From assembly GCA_002286855.1 (NCBI GenBank), contig NRSV01000002.1:492152-556151 (forward strand): a stretch of 64,000 nt of DNA, read 5' to 3'. Position 1 is the first letter of the stretch; each line of letters starts with the position of its first letter. This DNA comes from Bipolaris cookei (Eukaryota; Ascomycota; Dothideomycetes; Pleosporales; Pleosporaceae). Position numbers and translations under genes: made by a program. The notes under the pieces are model-generated. The model had not been told where the DNA came from. It made no database searches and worked only from the letters and a program-made list of their open reading frames with translations. This document shows positions 11,457 to 21,723 of this stretch, one piece after another.

Positions 11457-13087
11457 GTTGCCAGAAACTAAGCGCTTGGGCGGTTAATAATTATTGTATA
11501 TTTGGGCGGTAGTAAGCGCGCCTTTGAGGCCCAGAAGTACCAGCTCCGAGGGCTGAGTGGATAGAAAGCTGAGCTATTAAAGCGAGGTTCGCGCATCATG
11601 ATTACACTGGGGGAAAAAGACTCTTATAACTTGGCAGTGAAAGCAGTGATGGCATAGGCGCGGCGAACCAGGCAGCACACTGCATTCTGTGCGCATCACA
11701 AGGCACACGGTTAATGCTGAGGACGTCATACTACATTGTCCGCACTGACAGAGTTGTGGCGCTATGGCACGTTCAAATCAGGGGCCGTTGGTCCTTCAGG
11801 CCTACTACCCCACAGCCTCTCAGTCCAGGCGATGCAGCAGTAAATATGGGGCAAATGCAAATCGGGTGTCGGCCGAAGCGAAGGCGGTCTATCGGAGAGG
11901 CCTATCATCGTCATATCAAAGGTGACATTGCTTGTTACCCAAAAGTATGCACATATGCATGCATATGAGTGCGCAAGTTACAACGATGCAAATAGACTTC
12001 TAACCGCAGCTTCACACACATCAGGCCAGGATCCTCCATCACCCTAGCTACGCTCCAAGCCTTACACACAAGACCATGAAGACCGTCCAAGCATCATAAG
12101 TAAGCCGCCCAAGCAGTGGCGATCAGTGCCGCCCAGTCGCGCCGCAAGTCTTAGCCTCGAAATTCAATAATCCAAAGTGCCATTGATGACGTCACATTCC
12201 CCCACTCCCCATGGCACGAATCAACGGCTTATCGGGGTCTCAATTGCACTCCACTTCACTGTAACAACTCTTTTTCGCTCCGCCCTCCGACTTTTGCCCC
12301 AGTCTTGACACCACGAGGCACATGTTGGTGTCTGCCACGTGATGTCGCGGTAATCGCGGTAATCGCGGAGTGGTCGGTTTGCCTCTTGCGGAAGCTTCGA
12401 CAGCCAAAGGGCATCTACACCTATGTACATATGTTGAGACACGTCCTGAACAGTCCTCAAATGAGGCTGAAGAAAAAGCTTTCAAAATATCGTGACGCTT
12501 GTTCAACAGTAGGCGGCAACTGTGTTGAGAAATTTTCTACTACCGGTCCAATCATCATGTCTTCTGAACGTGCTTGGCCCGTGCAGTTGCATTTCCAAGA
12601 AAAAAGGTCCGTTGTTGAAACGGTCCATCGTGAATACTACAGTAGATCGCCAGTAGATGTGGAGTAGGTGTCAGATGCTGTATTACTCATTATGGGAAGC
12701 TTTCCGTTCACATGTTCTGCCAATCCGACCTCTGACTTTTCAGCCTCATCAGCTTCCGAGGACCATCTGCCGGTCTCCACCAAGGACCGCAACGTACGCT
12801 ACCAACCCTTCTAGAACAACCTGGTCTAGGGGAGTATACCTCCAGACCGCTTGATCTCTTCCGGTTCTCCCCGTCTTGGGTTTTCATCTCCGAATCACTG
12901 GAGTGATACTTTTCCATCCTCGCTTTGCTCAGTCTTCCTTTCCAATTATTTCATGATATCCAACACATTGATTCCCGCACTTAACACCTTTCACCGCCAC
13001 TTCAGTATCATTTGTGTTATGACCAGATGATGTGCAGGCTGGTCCGCGGATCAACGAAATAGGTCCCTGCCTGCCGGAACTCGCATT
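11457..13087. other. Intergenic, 1.6 kb
   Basis: Upstream of the MFS gene and downstream of the GNAT gene. A triple repeat of the nine-mer CGCGGTAAT lies near 12348-12370. Open frames up to 120 codons (12305-12667) have no recognisable content. Nothing else is supported. Confidence 0.5.
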
Positions 13088-13819
13088 TCACATCGAAAAC
13101 ACTCTCTCCCACTCTATCTCTCCCTCATCCTTCCAATAATCCACTCCATCCCTCTTCGTGAATCCCATCTTTTCCAACACCCTCGCACTTCTTGCATTAT
13201 CTTTTTCCGTCTCAGCAATGAACCTCCTCACTCCTCTTTCTCTGCTAGCCCACTGTATAACGGCTTCTGCGGCTTCGGGAGCCATACCCTTACCCCAGTA
13301 CGCTGGCGCAACACCGTAACGAAGTTCTATCATTTCCAGCCAGTGCAGTAACGGGGGGTCTGTATCGGTGCGTGGCGGCATAGATGTTGTAGTTGCCTCA
13401 CGTACACCTGCATATCCTACCCATTCCACGTGACTCAACGCTTGAGATATCGTTTCTAGGTCTTGCTCTTCGATGACATGTATTTTTTCATTGGTTCCAG
13501 TAATGGGTCGTGTAGTCAGTTGGTCGATTTGCGCTGTTGACCGTACGCCTACTGCAAAGTCGCCCAAATTCCTATTTTGCCAGGATCGAGCAATGTCTCG
13601 TGTTAAGATGATTTGCCTTGTTTCTTCTTTTGTCCAGTGTTTGACTGGAAAAGAAGCTCCAAATCCCATTTTGCAGAAAGATGCGTCGGCGTGTAGGCTA
13701 GCATAGAGGTTTAGGTAGGATTGGTTGTGGATGGCGAGAGGTGTGGGGATGAGAACTAGTCGAGGTGTAAGGAGAATGAAAGAATTCGGCGACATTGTTG
13801 AAGAATCTTGGTTGACCAT
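13088..13819 (-). CDS. GNAT family N-acetyltransferase
   Basis: Single exon of 243 aa starting at ATG 13819 (a second in-frame ATG follows eight codons on). The N-terminal TPRLVLIPTP is the usual first strand of RimJ/RimL-type (Acetyltransf_3) proteins. The acetyl-CoA binding motif A is seen as YGVAPAYWGKGMAPEAAEAV, with the GxGxA-type loop. Motif B follows as RRFIAETEKDNARSARVLEKMGF, with the Asn-x-x-Ser pattern typical of the family. An acidic/Thr-rich insert (residues ~105-165) separates the strands and is longer than in bacterial relatives. It probably acetylates a protein terminus or small amine in the cytosol; the acceptor cannot be told. Confidence 0.88.
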   Translation of the reverse strand: MVNQDSSTMSPNSFILLTPRLVLIPTPLAIHNQSYLNLYASLHADASFCKMGFGASFPVKHWTKEETRQIILTRDIARSWQNRNLGDFAVGVRSTAQIDQLTTRPITGTNEKIHVIEEQDLETISQALSHVEWVGYAGVREATTTSMPPRTDTDPPLLHWLEMIELRYGVAPAYWGKGMAPEAAEAVIQWASRERGVRRFIAETEKDNARSARVLEKMGFTKRDGVDYWKDEGEIEWERVFSM

Positions 13820-14194
13820 CTAATATATTTCTGATGAAACACTGTGATAATGATTTGTTAGTTTGCAACGAGAGAGTTGAGATGGCTTTAGGCTTCCAGG
13901 CCAGTCATACTTGCAGTGTGCTAGGCAAGAAACAGCCTAGCGTAGGATGCTCGAGAGATGTGGTATGACTTTAAGATGAAGTAATAAAGGTAGATTTGAT
14001 TGACGGATTGCTCAGTAAGATGGCACAATCGTCTATCCGACACTGCGCTCTACATCACCCCTCTCAATACATCTAAGTGTTTTTTTTTAAGTTATACAAC
14101 TGCGGGTATTGAATTATAGCGATTCTAAAATAACACCCCTACACTGGCACATGAAGGAGAAGAAAAATATAGAATGATATCCCGATCCCTGTAA
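13820..14194. other. Intergenic
   Basis: Contains the promoter of the GNAT gene and the 3' flank of the glycosyltransferase locus. T-runs are present near 14080. Nothing else is seen. Confidence 0.5.
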
Positions 14195-16103
14195 TCACAA
14201 TGAAGGAGAAGCAGGGGATATGTACACGGAAGTAGGAACCTTCGTATCACGGCCCAATGTAGACGAAGCAAATAATGCCTCAGCCTGATCAGCAAGAAAG
14301 GCCGGGTTACTCGCAAACCGGGGATCAAGCCACAAAGCATTCGGGTCCTTATCCGCAATCATCCTCTTGTTAGTCTTCAGTTTCTTATGAACTCTCGCAT
14401 AAAATATGGCCGTGCGGATAGCTCCAAAGACGGAAACGAGCGAATACAACTGTTTGTACAGAGGATACGTCATGACAGCCCAAAACCGCGGCTGGAGATC
14501 AAGTCGGTGGCACGCATTGAAGTACTTGAATGCGAGAATGGGGAGAGTGGCAGCGAGAATGAGGGGAAGACCCAGACGCCAAAAGTTCGTGTTGGATCCT
14601 ATTGTGACGAAAACTGGTACGCGAACCCAGTCGACGACGATGATGGCGATGGAGTAGAGATCGATGAACTTTTGAGTGAATATGCCCCAGGGTGTAGTTT
14701 GGCCGTTGAGAGAGAGCAGTATACGGTCTCCAAAGGCGATGAGACGGCCATGTTGACCCATTTCCCATGAGCGATAGCGTTGGTTCCACCAGTTGAGACC
14801 GGGACCGAGAACGGTTGTGGGTACTTCAGTCTCAAGCACGCACGTCACATCGAATACGATGCGCTTCTTCATGCGCTGCATCGAGAAACCGGTGTTGAAA
14901 TCTTTGGCGATGAATTATATCGAGTGGTAGTTGCTGATGAGGTTGATCAAGGTTTCTCTTTCACAGAACCATCCTGCACCATGTGGATATAGCACACCAC
15001 ATATAGAGGGCTCCACGAGCTTAGTGAGATCAGAAATTTTGTATTTGCAGTCCTGCCATGCAACGAGATACATTGGTACATCTCCGTTTGCATCGACAGC
15101 TTTGAGTGGGAGTGCGCAACTTTTGGTGACGTTGTCCATTTTGTCGATCGGGGCACTGAATTTTGCTAGGATAGATACGTCGTCGTCAACTGTCATAATC
15201 CAGTCGTGGTCTTTAGCAGCCATTGCTCTGACAAGTTGGGCTGCATTCCTGCTGCCAATCGGTGACCACATGTAGTTTATGTCGGGGTGTTCACTTCGAA
15301 TGAACTTGCGGAATTCGGGCAATGGAGGGTGTCTCGAACGACTGTTGTTGACAACATATATGTCTTGTGACCGAAAATGAATAAAGGCACTCTTGAGGAC
15401 TTTGCTTATAGCTCCATGATCACGGTTGTGGCATGGGATGGCCAACGCTGTCCATTGATTTGATGTACTCTCTACGCTGCTGGTCACTTTCTCGATGTAA
15501 ATTTCGATATTCGAGGCAGACTTCTCAACAGATGTACTTACAGTCGGGTCGAGGGGTGCGACGCGCGTGACGAGAAGAATGATCGTGACCATGATTGGTT
15601 CGAGGCCAAAGACAATGATAAGGACCGGTAGCATGTTGCTCCTGGTAATATCCATAGATTTCTTGATCCAATCAAAATAGTGGTCGGAGATGGCAATACC
15701 AATGGCTAGTGTAGCGACCAAGAAAAGCACAATGTCCTTCTTCCAGGTGAATGGCCAAAACACCTCCCGTATATCAATCACTTGCCAAATCATCCTAGGA
15801 TAGACATGGTAGTGGTAGCGATTCACTCCTTGAAAAAGCCGAGCTCGTTGTTGAAGAGCAAGGCGTACCATATGAGTATTGTGAAAGCTGTTCCTTGAAG
15901 CTTTTGATGGGATTTGAAGAGTCGTATGATACAAGTGCAGGTCTTGGTGGTGATAGCTCTTCCTGTGCAGAGATGGGAGTTCCCGATAAGTATGTTTCAG
16001 GACGCGCATTTTTACTGGGTGTCTCGAAATCGAATGCTGGAGTGGGACGAATCGGTAATATCTCGTCCACGTCTTCTCGACGTATGAAAGATATCCCAGT
16101 CAT
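14195..16103 (-). pseudogene. Broken family 2 glycosyltransferase (ZtGT2-like)
   Basis: The reading frame starts at ATG 16103 (MTGISFIRRED) and ends at 14195. GT2 hallmarks are present: ALAIPCHNRDHGAISKVLKS, then TVDDDVSILAKF (Asp triad), VPMYLVAWQDCKYK, CVLETEVPT and QRYRSWEMGQHGRL (Q-x-x-R-W-like). Helices occur before the catalytic part and near the C-terminus. This fits fungal membrane GT2 proteins such as the Zymoseptoria/Fusarium GT2 needed for hyphal growth on surfaces. Two breaks are seen. An in-frame TAA at 14915-14917 sits where the frame otherwise runs on without interruption and no donor site offers a way around it. A frame change is needed near 15824-15837 between LIWYALLFNNELGFF and VNRYHYHVYPRM. 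The 5' part may also hold an intron at 15963-16015. It could be a pseudogene or an assembly error. Confidence 0.65.
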
Positions 16104-17486
16104 TTTGTGGTCAAAAAAGAAAAAGAAAGTTATTAGAAGAGAATATTGATAGTAGTAGCGAGCGTGGTACCTTGAATGAGGGTACATAAAATCGCAATGA
16201 ATCCAGTCTCACATACTTTTGAAGACTATAGACTGATTCTCCCTCGATCTAGAACATAGTTTCAACTATCGATTTTAAATTGCTATACTAGCACTTCAGT
16301 AATATGAGATTTTTCAAATTTGTTAAGACAAAGTCCCTCTAGTAGCATAACTACTATAGGTAACTTAGTAGGAGAGGCAAAGTGGGTAATTCTAGCGTCT
16401 ACTATTCGGCATATCCACTGTGTTACGATCTATCTACTATGTGTACGCGAAAACGTGCATTGTGTACACACGCGTAGTACTGGCCACCGCGTGGCGCCAT
16501 TCTCTCGCCCAGGCTCTGAACTTTCTTCTACCAACCTGGACTGGACTCGCATATTCTCAACAGAATTCGACTTTAAGCCACAAATCATGCTCTAGATTTC
16601 CGCAGACTCCAGTACAAAGTCCCAGTATCACTCGATACATCTGTATCGAGAACTTGGTTCCTTTTTTAGCCTTATAGTCTTCAGGTATGATTACCGCTGC
16701 TCAGCTAGATGTCTTTCGTAGCTTACTGTTGTAGATCGACACAGCGAGCCGTAGCCAAGACGATGGCTATATCGTCTAGACATCCACCGATTCTATCGTT
16801 TGCCAATTTTTATTATTATCTACACCCGCATAGTAAAGTATACGTTACCCAACAGCACTTTCATCAACGATTTGCGGCTCTCGTCTTCTTGAAATAGCCA
16901 AAAGGAATACAAATCCCCCTGCATCTGCGCGGTTCTTGGCACGCATCACTTATCTGGCTTACAGTTGGTCACTAAGTTAGAGACGAGACTGGAAAGTAAA
17001 AGTTTATTCTCTGTTATTGTTGTGTAAGGAGAATCTCCACGTCCTTAGCACGTCAATGTGTGATGTGGCTTTGCTATTGGGGCTAATCTGCAGTGTAACC
17101 TGTTTTGTAGGGTGTTTAAGGTAACAAACCATCTGTACATGACAACTTCTAGGCACTCCGTGTGCAGAGATTCAGGTGTCTCATTCTGTGAGATACTTGT
17201 ACATCACAAGCTCAGGCTTTAATCAATGGATTAGTGAGCATCGAGCTGGATTGCTCCAATTTTCACTACGAATGAGCAATACGATAGCTCGATAGTATTT
17301 GAAATTCATTACGGAAGTTACAAACAAGCGGCTAATTTGAGTCTTGAATTGCGGGGCGATTTAACGGATTTCATGTCTGTTTGATTTCTTGAACAAATGA
17401 CCTGTACAACACTAAATGAATTCTTGGTTAGTCTCTGCGACACCAATGGATCCGCTACTGTCTCTTTTCTTTTAGTATCTTGGATA
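16104..17486. other. Intergenic, AT-leaning, no gene
   Basis: Between the glycosyltransferase locus and the first transposon copy. Many TpA steps and stop codons in all frames; a mutated repeat is possible but no element was recognised. Confidence 0.45.
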
Positions 17487-17771
17487 ACGTAAAGCACCAC
17501 CGAGCCGGACACACCACCGAGCCGGACACTTTTTCTTGGCATCGCGAACATCACTTGCAAAGTAACATGTCCCAACTACGTAAAGATACATTAACTCAGA
17601 GAGAAGGCAGAATTACTCTTGCTATTCAGGCCTATCGTACGGGCCAGTTTAAGAGCATTCGACGCGCTGCTGCTGTCTACAACGTTCCTTTTCAGCGGCT
17701 TTCTGATCGGCTTAACAAAATCACTTTTCGACCCCAGATATCTCCAAACTGCCGCAAACTAACTGTCAAAG

Positions 17772-18254
17772 TGTAGGGTGCTGCTTGTTCTACTATCGAC
17801 TCAGAGGTAGAGGTCTCTGCCTTCTACTTGTCCGTAGTAGACTCAGAGCCAGCTTGATTGAGAGATTGTAGAGAGAGAAGATATGTGCTAGGGAAGAAAC
17901 ACTAATTGATTGATCGTTGGTAGTGTGAATTGATCTTGTGTGAAGTGCTCTGTCTTCTATCTACTTGCTATCTGTTGTAGATAAGCTACTCAGCTATTCC
18001 ACGACAGAATCCGGATGCGCAGTCCACACCCGGACTCTGCGATCAATCAAGTCTATAGTCGATCTATCAAGACTATAATCGATCAATAGACATCTATCTA
18101 TGACGCTATAGATTACGCAAGCTACTACTAGATAGACTCTTCTAGAATCTATTCTAGCTAATATATATAGTAGTAGGATAGCAAGTAGATAGAAGACAGA
18201 GCACTTCACACAAGATCAATTCACACTACCAACGATCAATCAATTAGTGTTTCT
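17772..18254. repeat. Inverted LTR-like fragments with a perfect 78-bp inverted repeat
   Basis: Positions 17895-17972 and 18177-18254 are perfect reverse complements (78 bp). Read on the plus strand, 17973-18254 starts TGTTGTAG, has a TATA-like AATATATATAG and runs into the repeated part. Read on the minus strand, 17972-17772 continues the same part and ends CCCTACA. Together they look like one copia-type LTR (TG...CA ends) split into two head-to-head pieces. An LTR inserted in the transposon and scrambled by assembly, or a short hairpin element, would both explain it. Confidence 0.6.
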
Positions 18255-18255
18255 N
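18255..18255. other. Ambiguous base (N), probable assembly join
   Basis: The only N in the window. It sits exactly where the LTR-like piece meets the transposon 3' part. It probably marks a gap or contig join, so sequence around it should be treated with caution. Confidence 0.8.
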
Positions 18256-19408
18256 ATTCAGAGCATCTGCGCTGCGGGGTATGCTACTCCGCCATTCATT
18301 ATCTACAAGGGACGCGTCCATATCTCTGCTTGGTACGAAGAAGTAGATATACCGTACGATTGGAAGCTCTCAGTATCACAGAACGGCTGGACAAATAACG
18401 CGCTTGGTCTTGAGTGGTTAAAGCACTTTGACGAGCATACAAAGACGCGTCAGGTGGGGTCGTACAGGCTACTTATTCTTGACGGCCATGAGAGCCACCT
18501 AAACCAAGAATTTAAGGACTACTGTCTTGAACAGAAGATTCTTACTCTTTGTATGCCTGCTCATTCATCGCATATACTTCAGCCGCTTGACGTTGTCTGC
18601 TTTTCGCCTCTTAAGCAGAAGTACTCCCAACGCGTACGAGACTTGGCACGCCACCACGTCTGGCATATTGATAAAGAACGCTTCCTGCCAGCCTTTCGAG
18701 ACGCGTTTCGCGACGTATTTACGTTCGATAACTGCAAAAAAGCCTTTAAGGCAGCAGGGCTAGTTCCTATTAACGCGCAGAGAGTCATTGATCGTCTTGA
18801 CGTACGCCTTTGTACCCCACCACAAGAAGCTCAGCTAGAAACACCCTGGGAGTCTAAAACCCCTAGCAATTCGTACGAATTTGGATCACAGTCGAAGCTT
18901 GTGAGAGATCCTTTCGTACGATCACCAACTGCTGCACAAGAAGGCTTCTCAAAGCTTATTAAAGGAGCTGAGGAGATGCTACATGAGAATGTGCTTATGA
19001 AGGCCCGCATACGAGAGCTTGAAGAGCAATTAGCTGAGGTAACAAAGCGCCGAGGGCGTAAAAGAAAGCGAATTCAGACAGGCGGGACACTAGACTTTGG
19101 TGCAGGAGCATCGCAGGCAGCTGAAAATGCTGCTACTGGTCGTACGGCATCAAAGAAGGCGGGTGGTGGGGGTAGTCAAGAAAAGGCTCTACCAGGTCAA
19201 CGGCACTGTGGAACCTGTGGGAGAGTGGGCCATAACGCCCGTACGTGCCAAAAAGATGTAGAAGAAGATTCTCTATCAGATACAAGTGAGTTGTATAACG
19301 CATCTATAGCTAGTGTAGAGTAATTCGAGTTTTCGTACATGAAGTTCGTGATGCCAAGAAAAAGTGTCCGGCTCGGTGGTGTGTCCGGCTCGGTGGTGCT
19401 TTACGTTA

Positions 19409-19822
19409 TACGAAGAGAAAACAAGAAGCTCGCATCATTATTTCCCATTGTACATGTACAAATCCCAAAGTCACCAGTTGTCAAATGCCACTTCTTGTTT
19501 ATCCTTGAGATTTGAGAAAGACAAAAGACGATCTTTCCCACGCCACGATAAAGTGAGACAGAGAAAGACAAGATACGCCCTATCACCCATTTCTCCAAAA
19601 GTTTCACGAAGAGTAAGAAGCTGATCGAGAGAAAAAGAAATGATGTTATGACCCGCTATAAAAATGCACTTAACAAACAAACGCTATCCCACCCTCATGT
19701 TCTCATCAATTCACCTCTCTGTTCTTCAAATGACCAAGTATACGTATTCCCGTCATATCAATATCGTAACCATGCCTCCCAGTTAACCTTCTTTTTCTTC
19801 ATGCACAAACATCCCACAACAT
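19409..19822. other. Intergenic
   Basis: Between the transposon and the 3' end of the b561-type gene. No gene seen. Confidence 0.5.
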
Positions 19823-20761
19823 CTACAACCTAACCTCAGCCTGCCTCTTAATCCCAAACTTGCTCAGCCGAATCCTCGGCACCACACCAATCAACACAAG
19901 CACACTCGCCGTAATCACCGCCCAATGCTGCATATGCCCAACATAAACATTGTACGTGGTCCACGTAGCTGCACAAATCGTAGCTAGGCCAAGCAAAGCG
20001 ATAAAGTAACCAGAGAGCCTATGGTATTTGTAGATGCTTTTAGCATTCTCGACGCTACCGTATAGCTGCGGCACATAGTACTGCGTGAAGCCGACAAGCG
20101 CCTGAAGGTACACAAGAACATAAAAGGCGAGGCCGAGACGGGCGTGTGCAGAGGCAAAGTGCTCATGGCCGGGACCTTGCTTGTTGATTTCGATGATGAT
20201 GAGGCCAGCGGTTAAGGCAGATGCGCCGACGACGTGGAAGAGGAAGTGGGCGAGTGTGCCGGCGCGCTTTTGGTCGGGCGTGTGCGTGGGCTGCAGGATG
20301 AGAGCTGCTTGGACGGCGAGGAGAAAGCCGGCCTAAGGAGAGGTATCAATGATACGGTTGTCGCGAAGGAGTTACTAGGGTGGTGCCGGGGTAGCTTACA
20401 GAGTTGAGAAGCTGTTGGCGGGCGGTAGTTAGCTGGTTGCTGGAAAAAGACGTTGTGTTTGGGTCAGCTTACCGGATGCGCGGAGAAGAAGATGAGTTTG
20501 TTGGAGAAGATGGCTCCCCAGACTATGGCGGCGAGAATCCAGATGCCGGCTTGGGCAATGGGAGCAGTACCTGTGCATTTGGTTAGCAGCTGTTGCCCTT
20601 CGCAAACCTCACCAGTAGCTTCACATACCAATCCACAAGTTGTGATACAGCGGCTGGCCCTGCATCTGACTTGCATCGCCTCTTCTGCCGAGGAGCGGCT
20701 CTTCTTCGCTCTGGCCGCGCGCGGCAGTGGCACTAGGCGGGATTCCGGTCGCAGAAGCCAT
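19823..20761 (-). CDS. Cytochrome b561-domain membrane protein
   Basis: Four exons: 20629-20761, 20473-20570, 20400-20411 and 19823-20332, giving 250 aa. Exon 3 is only 12 bp and encodes Leu-Leu-Asn-Ser; with it the conserved stretch reads FFSAHPLLNSAGFLLAVQ, so it is well supported. After a ~45-residue polar N-terminus (with EEEPLLG), five to six helices follow. Candidate haem-ligand histidines are in FSAHP, HFLFHVVG, HARLG and YKYHRLSGY. PTHTPDQKR is the usual loop after helix 2. The family transfers electrons across membranes, often from ascorbate; fungal stand-alone members are poorly known. The three introns are 58, 60 and 67 bp, all GT-AG. Confidence 0.85.
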
Positions 20762-21723
20762 TTCCAAGCGTGTAGAATGAAGAACAGAATCACTGCAATC
20801 CTAACGTACGACAGCTAAAGAGAGGAGAGGAAGAATCAATGTCAGCGCGCGACGGGAACCCGAGGGAAGCGTCGGACTTAAGAGCATCTTAGCAGCTCAT
20901 GCCGAACAATGACGACACCAGTATCCCTGCACGAATCCACCAATGAACGTGGCTTGGATGTAAAGAAGTTAACCGACACAGCCAATAGGGGCAAAGATGA
21001 CAGCCTGTAGCACAAGTGGTGATGTTTGCATCGTTGGTTTTGGGGGAGGACAAGCGCTGTCTTTGGATGCCGCATGCCTGTCTAGCCCGTCACATAATGG
21101 TCGCGTGAAACTGATGCATGCATACACATACGACTGGCATGCATTCCCCGGTACACCCAATCACCATCACAAAGCTCAATGCGCTGAGAAAAATATCAAG
21201 TTGGTATTGCCAGTTCCTAAGTATACATCTTTTTCCTTCCCTATGTCTCCGCATCCTATATTGTACAAGTGTGCGCCCTCTGCATAGCGCGGCATTGTAT
21301 CGTAAGCATCTCGTCCGCATCTCAATGTCGGTCCTACCCTTTGCCCAGGTACTCATTATGCCAATAGCAAGCAATCACTCTCCACTTCCGTCCATCTTTC
21401 CAAATATCCATACGCCGTCAAATGCCTATTGCATTCATATCGGAAAAAAATAATACATTCCTTCCCAAAACAAAAAAATCCTTCCACTCCAATCCAACTT
21501 AACGGAATACATCTTGACGCGGAAAATATGCAGGGGTAATACGCGTCTAATGCACCCATAACAGAAAAGTCATCAGTAATTCTTGCCAGTCCGCCAGAAC
21601 CATCTACTGTCTCCAGTTGCGCCGTTCGCTCATGCTAGTAGGAGCAGTGCTGAGGTCCATGCCCCAATAATGTATATGTATGAGTGTGTGCGTCGAAATT
21701 AAAAAGTAAAAAAGTATTTGCTC
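20762..21723. other. Intergenic
   Basis: Upstream region of the b561-type gene and 3' flank of the histidine kinase gene. Short frames only, nothing supported. Confidence 0.5.

Larger units (their letters stand above)
17567..19323 (+). pseudogene. Interrupted pogo-type transposase
   Basis: The N-terminal 65 or so codons from ATG 17567 (MSQLRKDTLTQREGRITLA, helix-turn-helix region) are intact up to the break at 17764. The C-terminal part from about 18256 to 19323 keeps the second catalytic Asp (LLILDGHESH), the third (LQPLDVVCFSPLK) and the zinc knuckle. The segment with the first catalytic Asp (NFDETGF in the intact copy) is lost, so no active enzyme can be made from this copy as assembled. 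Confidence 0.8.
17487..19406 (+). mobile_element. Fot1/pogo-type DNA transposon, rearranged copy
   Basis: Flanked by TA on both sides (17485-17486 and 19407-19408), with ACGTAAAG ends and the same 57-bp inverted repeats as the element at 34402-36250. Positions 17487-17764 correspond to 34402-34679, and 18256-19406 correspond in length and, where compared, in sequence to 35100-36250. The 420 bp in between, which encode the first catalytic Asp, are missing and replaced by 491 bp of LTR-like sequence that ends in an N. The copy is therefore non-autonomous, or misassembled. Confidence 0.85.

Noticed and set aside
12305..12667. 120-codon plus frame in the 11.5-13.1 kb interval
   Set aside because: No similarity pattern, no splice context, overlaps simple repeats.
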